NCBI GenBank assembly: GCA_900312665.1
Contig: ONZQ02000001.1
Location: forward strand, 4,372,640 to 4,436,639
From: Cephalotrichum gorgonifer
Lineage: Eukaryota; Ascomycota; Sordariomycetes; Microascales; Microascaceae
Length of the DNA stretch: 64,000 bases
Direction of reading: 5' to 3'
Program-made: the position numbers and the translations under genes
The notes under the pieces: model-generated
Told to the model about the DNA's origin: nothing
Seen by the model: only the letters and a program-made list of their open reading frames with translations
The model's database searches: none
Shown: in pieces, positions 22,064 to 34,035 of the stretch
Layout of the letters: each line of letters starts with the position of its first letter
How positions within the stretch are numbered: the first letter of the stretch is position 1

Positions 22064-23139
22064 TCATAGCTTTTCGAACGTCGGCTTCCTCTTGCTCATA
22101 GCCCCCAGCAACCCCTTCTTGAAGTCCTCCGACTGGACCATGGCCGCGTTCCAAATAGCAGTGTACCGTAAATCTGTCAAGATGTTAGCGAGCCAGGAAT
22201 CTCCTCGCCTCTGTCCTCCCGTCCCTCCCCCCCTTTCCCCCTACGCCATGATGCACTTACTCTCCGCGACGGTGTGATCCCTCGCATGATTCAAAAGCTC
22301 CTTGGTCCCCTGCACCGCGATCGGGCTCTTCTCCGCGAGAACAGCGGCCATCTCTATCGCCTTCTCGACTGCCTCCCCTTTGCTTTGTAGCACCCGACTC
22401 ACAAACCCGACCCTGAGCGCCTCCTCGGCCGAGAAGGTCCTCGCGCTCAGGCAAACGTCCTTCACCCACGACGCCGAGCCCACGATCTTGGGGAGGCGCG
22501 CAAGGGTGCCGATATCAGCTGCCATCCCGATGTCGACCTCTTTGACGGACAACTGCGTGTCCTGTGCCGCGAAGCGGATGTCGGCGGCGCAGGCAATGTC
22601 CATTGCTAGGCCCAGCGATATCCCGTGCATGACGCAGATGACGGCTAGAATCGGCTCGTTAGTTAACAGGCCGAAACTGTAATTCGTTCGTCTCCCTCAT
22701 ATCTCCTGGTTCCACTAGCCATTTGCACTCGGCGGTTGAACACGGGGGCCGGCGGAAAAGGGCTCGCGCAAGGAATAATAGACTTACGCTTCTCACACAC
22801 CTCCATCTGCGAAATACCCTCCTGGAACTCGTAAATCAACCTCTTCAGCCCATTGGCCTTCCTCCCAACTTCCCCCCCTTCCTCGCCCAGCGTGGTCTCT
22901 CCCGCCGCGGCCTTCACGTCCAGGCCGGCGCAGAACGCCTTCTCGCCCGCGCCGGAGAGCACCACGGCGCGGACGTCCGGGTCGTGCGATAGGTGGGCGA
23001 AGACGACGCCGAACTCGATCCACATGGGCCGGGTGAAGGTGTTCAGCTTCGAGGTGCGGTCTATCTCGACATGGGCGACGAAGGGGACGGGGAACGTCAC
23101 TTTGAAGTGCGTGTAGGTGTGGCTTCGGGGAGCAGACAT
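22064..23139 (-). CDS. Enoyl-CoA hydratase/isomerase family, dienoyl-CoA isomerase type
   Basis: 281 aa of the crotonase fold. Exons (minus): 23139-22788, 22644-22261, 22173-22064. FCAGLDVKAAAG and MHGISLGLAMDIACAADIRFA form the oxyanion hole. The KEVDIGMAADIGTL segment carries the acidic pair (E and D) that distinguishes delta(3,5)-delta(2,4)-dienoyl-CoA isomerases (Ech1/Dci1) from hydratases. These enzymes rearrange unsaturated intermediates in beta-oxidation in peroxisomes or mitochondria. The protein ends FEKL, which is only partly like a PTS1, and there is no obvious mitochondrial presequence, so its compartment is open. Introns are 143 and 87 nt. The gene is 496 bp downstream of the start side of the AKR gene, same strand. 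Confidence 0.9.
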
Positions 23140-23635
23140 GGTGGGCAGGGTTATGTCTATTATCCGTTTTGAGGCAGGATGGTTTAGAGATCGCAGGGCT
23201 TGTATAGTTGAAATATCCCGGCTATCACATCGGTTCTGTACGAGTAATATCTAAAAGCTCCGAGGCGAGAGTTTGGTGCGGTGCCGACGGGCAGATGGGC
23301 TGGCTCGGTGGTTGACATTACAAGTATGAGGTCGACCTGGAGGGGTGTTGCCGAGGCTTAATTGGGTGTGGGGGAGGGGTGGCTACAGCAGCACCAGACC
23401 AGGCCTGGCGAGCTTACGGAGTACTGTTACTACGCTTGTGGAGGAAACACTCGCACGTGCTTTTATGGTACTCAAGTTAATTACTTGCACCCACGCACTC
23501 CCTCCACCACAGGCCCCAAGTGCATCACGATTGCATTACATCTTTTCGTTCCTTCCTTTGATATACTTGTATTATCTACAGTTACCTGATATTCACACTC
23601 TCGCTTACTATTTTCGGCTCCAAAGGGTATAAAAC
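23140..23635. other. Spacer between two minus-strand genes
   Basis: Promoter of the isomerase gene and 3' end of the AKR gene. TACGGAGTAC occurs at 23415-23424. No coding frame supported. Confidence 0.6.
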
Positions 23636-24962
23636 CTAAAACCTCGCGATGATGTCGGCCGGCTTGTTGGCCAAGATGCCCTCGATCTCCTCCAGCACCT
23701 CGGGCGTCAGCTTCTCGAGCACCGACAGCGCCCTCACGTTCTCGTACACCTGCTCGACGGAGCTGGCGCCCGTGATGGCGGACGAGACGTTCTCGTTCTT
23801 GATGACCCACGCCAGGGCCAGCGCGCTCAGCTTGACGCCGAGCCTCTCGGCGACGGGGAGGAGGTTGTTCGCCGTGTCGACCCAGCCCTGGAACTTGTCC
23901 GTGCCGGTCGACTTGAGGAAGCCCTTGATGAAGTCGACCTGCGTCTGCGAGAAGCGCGAGCCCTCCGGGATGCCGTCCTTGTACTTGCCGGTGAGGATGC
24001 CCTGCTTCAGCGGGGAGAAGACGGTTGTGCCGAGGCCGATCTCGCGGTAGAGGTGGCGGTACTCGCCGTCGACCTTCTGGCGATCACTGTAATTTTTTTT
24101 TCTAAATTAGCCGCCGTGTTCGATCGATTAAAACTCCCCTCCCCCCCACTCCTGCTTTTAAACTTACAGCATGTTGTAGTTCGGCTGCTCGACGATGGGG
24201 CCGATGAGACCCAGGCGGTCGGCGACCCTCCACGCCGACATGATCTCGTCGGCGCTCCACTCCGAGGTACCCCAGTAGAATGCCTTGTCGGTTTCTATGA
24301 GGTGGTTGAAGGCCCTCACGGTCTCCTCCATGGGGGTGTGGCGGTCGGGGCGGTGGGCGTAGACGACGTCGACGTATTCAAGGCCGAGCCGCTCGAGGCA
24401 CTGGTTCATGCCCTCGATGATGTGCTTCCTCGACAGTCCCTTGTTGTTAACGGGGTTATCGCCGAACGCGGCGCCCCAATAGATCTGTGGGCGAGCGGTA
24501 AATCTTGTCAGTTGTCTGCCCTACGTCAAAGCATGGAGATGTCCGGCGGACAGAAGGAGGGTGGGTGTGTAGGCGCTCGAGGCAAGGGGGGGAGGGTTCT
24601 AGGCACCTTTGTCGAAATGACGAGATCGTTCCGCTTCCATCCGAACTCCTTGATCGCCTCACCCATGACGATTTCCGACTCGCCGCCAGCGTACGCCTCG
24701 GCCGTGTCGAAGAAGTTGACGCCGCTATCGTAGGCCGCCTTCATGCAGGCCTTGGTGCCCTCTACAAGTTCATTCGTTCAGCAACAACCTTCAATTGGGG
24801 GCGGTCTGGGTTTGGCATGGCTTCGGTCGCGGGGGAGGACATACCCTTGTCGACATGGCCGCCATAGGTGAGCCAGCCACCGAGAGAGATGACAGAAACC
24901 TGGAGCCCGGAGCGGCCAAGGAACCGGTATTGCATGGGAGGAAGGTCCGCAGGCTTCGACAT
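23636..24962 (-). CDS. Aldo-keto reductase, AKR6 (K+ channel beta-subunit-like)
   Basis: 346-aa NADPH-dependent oxidoreductase. Exons (minus): 24962-24845, 24761-24607, 24484-24168, 24086-23636. The start MSKPADLPPMQYRFLGRSGL and the GGWLTYGG segment are typical of the AKR6 branch. The catalytic tetrad is complete after splicing: D58 and Y63 in FFDTAEAY, K91 in VISTK, and H135 in VVYAHRPD. IYWG, YWGTSEWS and VEQPNYNML also match AKR6/Kv-beta proteins, as does SPLKQGILTGKY. In fungi such enzymes reduce aldehydes and ketones; natural substrates are mostly unknown. Introns are 83, 122 and 81 nt. Confidence 0.93.
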
Positions 24963-27204
24963 TATGGCGGTGATGAGGACGGTAGTCAATTGAGTGGTAA
25001 GTGGTACGGTAGGGTAGGCAGGTAAAGAGAGTGAATCTGAATGTCCAAGGTAAGGCGTCAAGAAGCTTGCGAGGAGAGGTCGTTGCGAACTAGGGAGGGG
25101 TCCAGTGCGGGGTGAAAGTCGGGGAACAAGCTCTTCTTATTATACTATTACCAATACACACAATTATCTTCACCGCGCTAGAGCAAAGTTGGAATCACCC
25201 GGAGCGGAGGCAGGAAACTGGGTCCGCTCGGCTTCAGGCACCGATGAAGGCGTCATTCATTTATAATCCCCCCTCCGCTCTGACGCTCTCGCCGACGCAC
25301 GCTAAGGAGCTATTGCAGATTTCCCTGAGACGGACCCCGCATCGTCTGCGGCGGGCGTCGGCCGGTGCCCCACGCCCGTGTCCGTTTGAGGTGAGCACAT
25401 AAGTATGGTACTCCAGCCCATCAAGGTTCTGACGCCTCGACCATCAACCGGTTAAGGTTCTTGGGCCGCCCCCCCACCTACCCCTCAACCCCATTCTCCC
25501 CTCGGAGCATCCGCCGGCCCCGACGACCGTTAATGATCGGCGCCGTCTTCCGGAGCAGGTCTTGGCAACTTCCACCCACTTGAGAGTCCATTCATTGTCT
25601 GTCACCAAGACACACCCGGCGACGAGCTTCGCTGGAAAAAATGGATTGCTTCCAATAACAATACATTTTCGAACCACATGGGCAGCCCTAGGTGGTATTT
25701 AATTCCCCCAAAGTTTCTGGGGGTGCTGTTCGTACCTAGAGAATTACCCCACAGACACATGGATCGAAAAGTTGCGACCCATCACGAGACAGGCGGCCCC
25801 TAGGTCAGGGCCATCTCTCATTAGACCGACCCATCCATCTAACTCGCTCGTATACTACGTATGTTGATAATGAGCCACAGTGGATGAACACTAGATATTA
25901 GATGTGCGTCTTACTTTAAACTGGGCAAGATGCTTAGGCGCCCGCCACCGCTCTAATACCCTTCCCCTTCTCCATCCTCTCAAATACTCATCCACCGCGG
26001 GCATTCTAACACGTTGAGACGGGCACATATACCAGACTTAAACTCTCTTGAGGGGGAAATACTCGCGCAGTTTCTCATATTCAGCGGCATTTTCTTCGCT
26101 TGGCTCGCACTATGTCCTCTAATTCTGGCTGTCTTCACGGCCCCAAGGGCTTTATTTTTTTGCGAAAGGTCCGAAGAAAGGCGTTCTGTAGGGATAGACA
26201 AAGCTCAAGTCCTAAGAACAAGTGACCAGATATATCTACATGCCTAGGTAGTTATTCACTCTGTTCTTGGAAGCTACCCTTGCCCAATGTGCACCATCAT
26301 GACTCCTAGCATCCTCTCTGAGCAGTAAGGGCCCTTCCGGAAGTAAGAGAATCACAGTCGCCCATGGCGATAGCGACATGGCAAATCCCCTGCCCTCAGC
26401 TAGACCACCATGGCTCCTTCCTTCTTTAACTCTCAGCCGATCCCACTACCTAAGGAGAGCATAACAATATCTCTACTCTTGTTGAGCCAATATCTTCTCT
26501 CGTGTTTCCACAAGGAACCGCTTTGGTGCAAACACCTTCTCTCCTTCTACGCACCACCATCGTCGTCTCGAAGTAGCCGAAGTCTGCCTGATTCATATCA
26601 ACCCGTCAATCGGCCAACGCACCAATACCCTTCAGTAAGTACGATCTCCAAGTCTTCTGTCAGTATGAGGGACTCGGAAATTTGCTACCTTGTCCCTTGT
26701 TTCTGAAGTCTGCTTTGGACCACCCAACTGCTGCGTTCCGTTTCTGCTCATTCCCTTTTAGCAGCCGGAAACCTACTCGGGCCATGTTTGCTCCTTCCTT
26801 CCCCTTCCACGAGAGTTTTGGTGGATCCAATCCATTAGCCACGCTCTCATCGTTCCTTCCCCGTCTTCCCCGTTCTCTCGTTTCGAGACTACGCTCCCCT
26901 CCTCTTACCACCTCGTCTCTCCTCTTTACTCCCACTCCTCTTCCCTTCACATACTACCCTCGCATCCACCTTTTCTGTCATAAAGTATCCTCCAACATCA
27001 TCCCCGTCCGAGATACCCTCTAGTGAGTTCCTGGAACCACCTCGTCAGCCTAGACAACGGTGTCAGAGCCTGGGAAGCCTCCTCTCTACTCTTTCCTTTT
27101 CTACAACTCTTGTTTATCTCGGACGTGATTTTTTTCTTCCCGTGCTCCTCACTGGAAACGCCCTAACCGCTGTTTTCCCTCTAGAACATCAAGAAATCTC
27201 CAAA
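24963..27204. promoter_or_regulatory. Divergent spacer, AKR6 / zinc-knuckle gene
   Basis: 2.2 kb with no convincing gene. The last 700 bp before the zinc-knuckle start are very pyrimidine-rich (CT runs at 26700-27140), typical of a long fungal promoter or 5'UTR. Possible short hairpin CCCCCA/TGGGGG near 25707-25726. Confidence 0.55.
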
Positions 27205-29109
27205 ATGTGTCCTCCCGCCGATAGTGGCGGCTTTTGGGGCGCGGCGTCCGGAACGGACGACACATGGAACGACACCCCGGCCAACAACATGAATTCATCG
27301 AACGCCACAAAGCAATTCGGCGGTGACGATTTCGGATCCCGGTATGCCCGCCTTCATTAATGACATCACTCCGTTTGCTTCTTTCTAACTGTGCGCCAAA
27401 TAGTGGCTTCGGCGACGAAAACAACCCGAATTTTGATTCTGACCAGCCCAAGCGAGGATGCTTCAACTGTGGCGAGGATGAGTAAGAAGGGCCGACCCCC
27501 GAAGTCCGGAGTGCTGTTTCGGATGCTTACTCGATCCCAGTCACAACAAGGCCGATTGCCCTCACCCTACCAAGTTCACCGGCACCTGCAAGAACTGCGA
27601 TGAGGAGGGCCATATGGCCAAGGACTGCCCTACCCGCGGACCCATGGCTTGCAACTATTGTAAGGAGGAGGGCCACATGATCAAGGATTGTCCTACTCGC
27701 CCGCCCATGGCTTGCAATTACTGCAAGGAGGAGGGCCACATGGCCAAGGACTGCCCTACCCGCGGGCCCATGACCTGCAATCACTGCAAGGAGGAAGGCC
27801 ACATGGTCAAAGACTGTCCCATGCGCCCTCCCCAGGTCTGCACGAACTGCAACCAGGAAGGTCAGTACTCTCGTTCATCCTCCCGTGGCATAATCCCAAG
27901 AGGCTAAAGTGTCATTTTTTTTATGCGTGGACCAGGCCATAGCCGCGCCAAGTGCGAGAACGCAAGGGCCATCGACCGCAGCCATGTTGCGGATGGCACT
28001 CCCGACGAGGCCTGGGATGAGCTTCAGGCGGCTATCAAGGCCCGCGACCTTGACGATGTGAAGACTGCCATCGAGAAGTACTCGAAGGAGTGCCCTGAGA
28101 TGACCTACCTCCAGATCCAGGAGGGCCTTTATGACATTGGTCTGGATCTTTATCTGATTGCCACAGAGCGACCGTTGCTTCCGACCTACACCAACATGGA
28201 TCTTCAGGGAAATCTGAACAAGAAATATACCATTTCTTACCGATTCAGCGACCAGCCAGAGCGCCCCCGAGAGAAGGATGGGTGGCCCTCGACCAAGGAG
28301 GAGATCCTTTCTCGTCTCAACGATGCTGGAATGCCCGTGGAGGGGTCCGCCCCCCTTTGCAGTAATTGTAACGAATTGGGTCACGTCCGCAAGCATTGCA
28401 AGCAGGAGCCCACCGAGGTGTCCGATCGCCCGACCATCATGTGTTACAATTGCAACGAGACTGGTCATCGTGTGCGAGATTGTAGGTTGCAAATGGAACC
28501 CCAGGCATATCTGGCCCAACCACAGCTAACTCGTGTCCCAATAGGCCCCCAGCCTCGCTCCACCAGGGGAGCTTGCCGCAACTGCGGGTAGGTGTTTGTT
28601 TCTAACCTCGGTCATGGGTAGCCGACTAACGTTGAGTTCAAGTAAACCGGGGCACAAGGCCAGCGACTGCGAGGAACCGCGATCGGCGGCCAACGTTGAC
28701 TGCCGTAAGTGTGGCGAGGGTAAGTGCCTCGTCTATCGATAGTCGTTGGATGAGAATACTTCTAACATGGAACCGCCACATTAGTCGGCCACTTCAGCCG
28801 CGATTGTCCGCAGGGCGGCGGTAAGCGAGCCTGCCATACCTGTGGTAGCGAGGACCACCTTGCTCGAGAGTGCCCCGATAAGGCCAACAAGGACAATGAT
28901 TTCTACACCAAGCACTCCAAGGATGATGATTGTAAGGACCATTGCTGTCTGATTCTTGCCACCTCTTCATATGCTGACTCCCCTCCGTAGTCGGAGCCCA
29001 TGAGGGCGGCGACGGTAACCCCACCGAGGACGCTGGTTGGAACACAGCACCAGCCATCAACGACGGGGATGCCCTCTGGGACCAGGCTGGCAACAGTGGC
29101 GGCTGGTAA
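27205..29109 (+). CDS. Protein with eleven CCHC zinc knuckles
   Basis: 488 aa from eight exons: 27205-27341, 27404-27481, 27541-27860, 27936-28481, 28545-28587, 28643-28719, 28785-28931, 28991-29109. After splicing there are eleven intact CX2CX4HX4C knuckles: six in the N-terminal half, two after a central domain, and three near the C-terminus. Three of them are completed only by joining two exons (the first, the sixth and the eighth). The middle (about 200-300) is an uninterrupted alpha-helical-looking domain (AWDELQAAIKARDLDDVKTA, then QEGLYDIGLDLYLIATERPL) found in fungal proteins usually named zinc knuckle or CnjB-like. Such knuckles bind single-stranded nucleic acid, as in CNBP/Gis2. The C-terminal end is acidic, G- and W-containing, and echoes the N-terminal DDTWND segment. 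Specific target unknown. Confidence 0.9.
27590..27840 (+). repeat. 63-bp tandem coding units (zinc knuckles 2-6)
   Basis: Successive knuckles with a 21-residue period share almost the same DNA (CNYCKEEGHM.KDCPTR.PM). The near identity suggests recent tandem duplication inside one exon. Confidence 0.85.
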
Positions 29110-30069
29110 GCGCGCCCTGGCATCTAACCAGGCTTTCCTGTTCAAGTAGAATCGGTGGACAGGCCAAGGACGGACGGAGTTGCACATCTTTGTTTTCATA
29201 GTTTTGACTGGAGGAAAGAATGCTCCGAGAAGAGTACGTGAAAGGATGTGGTTTTTGACAGTGTAGACGCGGATGGATCCTTGTCGGGGGAGCTAACTAG
29301 TTTTGAGGTGTCAAAATAACGGTGCTGGTTGTGAGATAGTTGAACTCCCCATCTAATACAGAAAGTCAATCTTCGATTATGCCTAAACGTAGTACCACGT
29401 ATGAGCTCATAGTGCCTGCCATACTCTAGTGGCAACCGCAGAAGGATAAGGGTAAGGAGAAACTGGTTATCTTCAAGGTATAGAGACAGGGTGCCCCTAT
29501 CCACCCCCCCATTCTATCACAACATAATCACTTGAAAACCGCGTCGAGTAGAATCGAAACTTGCATTGCTATGACCGAGATTTCTCTACACACATAAATA
29601 CAGCCAGAAAGAAGACAGACAAAAAAGCCATCCCAGCCGGGGGGTAGAAAGAAAACCTCCCCCCATAAAAACCAAAAGCCGAACCTGATCCTCTTGCGAA
29701 CATGGATACATTATTAGGGAAGAACAATAACGACGACAAAACAAAAGAACGGTTCAGTGCGAGGGGTATACTCATCCTGTTTTTAAGAATCCAACATCGT
29801 GTACAACAAAGGGCCCAAAAAATAAAACAGGGGGGGGGGGTATAAATAAACGTCTTCATATTTCCTCTTGGCACGAAAAAAAAAAGGTGCGGGGGAAAGG
29901 AGAGAATAAAAGTAACACAAAAGGGGAGAGAGGTTTGTTTCCGGGGGTTTCATTTTGATTTTCTCCCTTCGTTCCATGGTGAATGGCTCATGTGAAAAGG
30001 GAGGATTGTGCGAGATTTCGTGTCCAACATTAAACATCTTTCGGCGGAAAGGACATGCCAGGGGCGAGC
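29110..30069. other. Convergent 3' spacer
   Basis: About 1 kb between facing stop codons; several A-rich and G-rich homopolymer runs (for example near 29829 and 29876). Presumed 3'UTRs and terminators; no coding frame supported. Confidence 0.6.
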
Positions 30070-33000
30070 CTAGGCAGCCATGGACTTCTTCCTCCGCCCT
30101 AGCATCCGCGAGACAGAACCTGGGTGTTCCTCGATTGTGGGCGGGAGGGACGGGCGGACTGGTCCGCTCGACGGCGGCTCCGAATTTAGAAGGAAGGCTG
30201 CAAGATCAGCGGTGCCTGACCTGGAACTCGATATCACGGAGTCCCTGGGCTCATACTTCTTTCTCGGGACTGCGCCGGCGCTGGACGAGGTCTTGGGCGG
30301 CGTGGGGCGATCGATGGGTCCGTACTTGTCGTATCCGGGGGGGAAGTTGACTTGGATAGGGATGTAACCCCTACCCGAGCTAGAACTCGTTCGGGGAACG
30401 ACAGCGGCGGGCGTGGGAGCCGGGGCCGCGGCCGGGGCGGAACGGTTGCTGCTACGGAACCTCCCGAGGAGATTGCTCGTGCTCGACTTCTTCTTCGCTC
30501 GTACCGGGGCGGTTTGGATGGGGGCCACGGGGGCCGTCTCGGGCGGTGGCTCGGAATTCATGAGGAACTCGGCCAAGCTCTCTTCCTGTTTCGCCACAGG
30601 CTTCGAGGCCTGAGCGTAGATTTCCTCTTCCTCCTCGTCGCTAAAGTCAATGGCGTACGGATCCTTAACACGGCGAGTCTTCCGCTTCGGCATGGGACCA
30701 TCTTCATCGAAAGTGCCGCCCATCTGATAGGACGGCTTCTTCTTCAACAGCGCGCTTGATGAGTTGATGGAGGAGTGCATTGACGGGGACATGTCAGTGG
30801 CGCTGGCGGACGCCTGGCTGTCACGAAGATTCGGTATCGTAGCATCAACAGCCCTACCCCCTACAGCGGCCGTCAACTGATCAGAGTCCATTGTCGTTCT
30901 GAACGGCGCAACTGCGCGGGGGATCCTATGAGAGCCAGGAACATCCGAGGGTCCACGGCGGATGAAGTCGATAAGGTCCGAATGGTCCTCTTTGTTGTCA
31001 ATGGTAGGGTCGCGGGCCTGAAGGCGGGGCCGATAGCCGCCGGCTGAGACCCTGCGGGTGTTGATACTATTCTGCGCTGAAGCAGTCGATGCCGGGGCGC
31101 CGTTGCGTAATGGTGAAGATGCATTGTTACCGCCCATGGAGGCGGGACCAGTGTTGCGGATGAAATCCGCAAAATCGCCAATGGAATCACCATGAACCTG
31201 GGCGTCACGGACTTGGACAGGAGCGCGCTTGCCCTGAGTAACGCTGTTTCTGGGAGCTCGCGTGATGGGCCCGGGGAACGTCGCCTTATCCGGGCTCAGC
31301 GAGTGCATTGACGAGGTGTTCTGTCGACTAATCGAGTGGCTCCTCTTGACTTCGACAGAGTGGCTGCCTACCCGTTTGGCCGAACCGGAATTACCCGACG
31401 ACGAACGTGACCGCTCAGCATTGATGCGCTTGACGTCGTCACTCTTCCTAGACTTAGAATTACTGAGAGAAGACGTCTATGGTTCGTTGTTAGTAGCTTA
31501 TTCCTGCCCGGATCTGGAAGGGTCAGGGCGCAGGAACCATTAGATACGTACATCGATATCCCGCATGCTCTCCGGCGTTAGCGTGTACTGAATGGTTTGG
31601 TCACTGTGGATAAGGTCCTCGAAGTTGCGAGCAACATCTCCAGGGCGTGTGTTGCCACTATCTTCGGAGGTACGGACTGGCTTGAGGCGACTGGTTCCGG
31701 AGGATACAGAGGAACCCGACGTATGAATCTGTCTCGAGGGAATTGACGACGGTGCGACGTGAGCGAAATCGTTTGAATCTTGCTTGGCCTCGGACCTCTC
31801 GACGGTCACCTTGCCAATACTGGTAGTACCCGCAGTGGCAGCCATCTGTCTTGAGGCACGATCCTGTGCATGGAGTGGGTAGCTGCGATTGCGTACGTCC
31901 CTTGGAGGGGGCACTGGAGGTGCCGGGCCATATTCATCATGGGAGTCTGAGTCGGCGATGATCGTTACCTTGGTGCCGGTGTACACATGTTCCTGAATTG
32001 GCGATGGAGGTCCGTGGCGGCGGCTAGGGTATCCAGAGATAACGTGAGTCTGCTTCAGCTGCGAGCCTTGCCCCCCAAGAGAGACATGCCCCGAAGTCGG
32101 GGTAGACTCTGCCCGGACGGACAGCGCATCAGGGTCCTCCTCAACTTCGGAGATGGCTGAGCTCACGTGTCGTTTCACGGGGCGTTGAAGTCCGAGTCGG
32201 TCGACTGGCGACCACGCTACCGGGCTTGAAATTGGAGAACGGAATATCGTTTCTACAGCCTGGGGCCTTTCATTGTCTTCGTCGACGGCGCGGAGTGGGA
32301 ATCCCTCATTTGGAGCTTGAGGTGTGGAAGGAGAGCGGGTCACTGGACTCTTCGGCCCCGCGACCTCGATCAATCTTGGCGAGGAGAGGCTCGTTGGTCT
32401 CGCGGCCTGACGGCTGGAACTTCTCGAGTGGTTTCCCTCCGAGTCCGGAATTGACGGAGAATTGCTACCGCTGATGGAGACACGCGCGCTTGTTAGGATT
32501 TCAAAGTGTTCAATGTCATCCTCGTGGACCTCAGCCTGACCATCGCTAGTTGTTTCTTCTGGCTGCACAGCTGCATCCATCTCCCGGACTTCCTGCGAGG
32601 CTGCATCAAGCTCTGGGGCAGCTTCGGAGGCTTCTACCTCCAGTCCTTTTTCGGCAAGTGTCTCGGACTCGGGGGCTTCCGAGGCGTCGCCGTCCTCTGC
32701 CAGGGCTGGCCAAGGTCCTCGGAGCGAGAATATACCCAAGGCAAGGCTAGGAACTGAATTAGATCGCTTGTGGAGAAGCGCACTAGGTGCTGGTCTTGAT
32801 GAAGCCGAGGGAAGGGTCATTAGCATGCTGTGTGGCCGATTCGGAATGATATCCTCGTCGTCCTCATCGTCGTCGTTCTCGTCGTCAGTGTAAGAGACCA
32901 GGCCCGGTACCTCGATCTCGTCAACGTCACGTTCGCCAACCGGTAGCGGAATGGACGAGGCCGTCATCTGCTCGTCGGATAGCGGCTCGGCTACCTTCTC

Positions 33001-34035
33001 ATCCACCTCACAATCGTCCGGGTTGAGCATCGTGGTCTCCGGGAGCGGAAGCTCAGACGGAACGGCACTGGTTTGTCTGTAGTGAGAGCCCCGCGCCGAG
33101 CCCCGGGAGTACGGACGCGAGTCCATGGTCGGAGATCGCACTCGTTTCTTCCAGGCCCGCCACAGACGGCCCAGCGTCCTGTCCAGAGCCACACGATCCA
33201 TGTCAACCTCGTCGACGATGACACGGTCGGCAACAGTAGTGGGGTCCCTGTTTCCATTCTCAATCTCCTTCTCGAGTCGAGATTGAAGGCGGTTGTACGC
33301 GCCTTGGCCAGCGACCACAAGGGCCTGCTCTCCCATGAATTCGAGGATAGAGGTCAGGAAAATGGCGACTGCGGGGGAGATGACATCAAACGGCTCATCG
33401 TTCTCGTCAAGCTCAAATCCCTCCTGGTCCATATAGTAGTCCTCGTCCTCTTCCTCCAAGTCGCCCAGGGAGGAGTACACCATACACCTTAACCTCGTCC
33501 TCTTCCACACTAGTTCCAGGTCCCAGTCCTGGGGAGAAGTGACGCCTTGTTGCAGGAGCTCATCCTCATCACCCCCTCCGAGATATTCATGAAGCTCCTC
33601 GTCAGCCTGATGAATGGCGTCCTTTGCGAGTTTCGGTTTCAGCACCTCCGCCACAGCAGGCCGCAGAGCACTCAGGGAGGTTGATCGGGCTTTGGAGAGG
33701 ATGTTAAAGAGGAGCTGGTCAAGGAAGTTGTTCACGAGGTGCAAGGCGGCGGAAGAGATAAGGGCGGTCTCGCCAGAAGGCTCGATTCCGTGCTGGTCAT
33801 ACCAAATCGCGGCATGGGCGTCGTGGTCGTTGGTGATGATCTGCGAGGCTGCCGAAGCAGCTATGAAGCCGGCCTCGGGGGAGGTAGAGGGCGGTGGTGA
33901 TAGGAAGCCATGCCCAGCTAGCGAGCCTCGGTCGCTTGATATGCTATGTGTCCTTGACCGCACCAGCCGGGGAGAGGTGGCGGGTCCAGCCGTCGCTGTC
34001 GCTATTGACACGAGGGATTCGTTGGTCGGATTCAT
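30070..34035 (-). CDS. Large conserved-looking protein of unknown function (1296 aa)
   Basis: Exons (minus): 34035-31552 and 31476-30070, joined by a 75-nt intron with GTACGT, a CTAAC branch site and TAG. Residues about 90-160 form a helical, histone-fold-like segment (HLVNNFLDQLLFNILSKARS, then ALRPAVAEVLKPKLAKDAI), followed by an acidic linker, the strongly patterned DWDLELVWKRTRLRCMVYSS, and a second helical block (SPAVAIFLTSILEFMGEQAL and VALDRTLGRLWRAWKKRVRS). The rest is disordered, rich in S, P and acidic residues, with a basic patch (MPKRKTRRVKDPYAIDF) and a basic C-terminus (RMLGRRKKSMAA). Four copies of a short motif like DFADFIRNTGP or SLAEFLMNSEPP lie at about 925, 992, 1125 and 1249. 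I think homologues occur across filamentous ascomycetes, sometimes under the name flo11, but I cannot assign a function. Confidence 0.82.
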
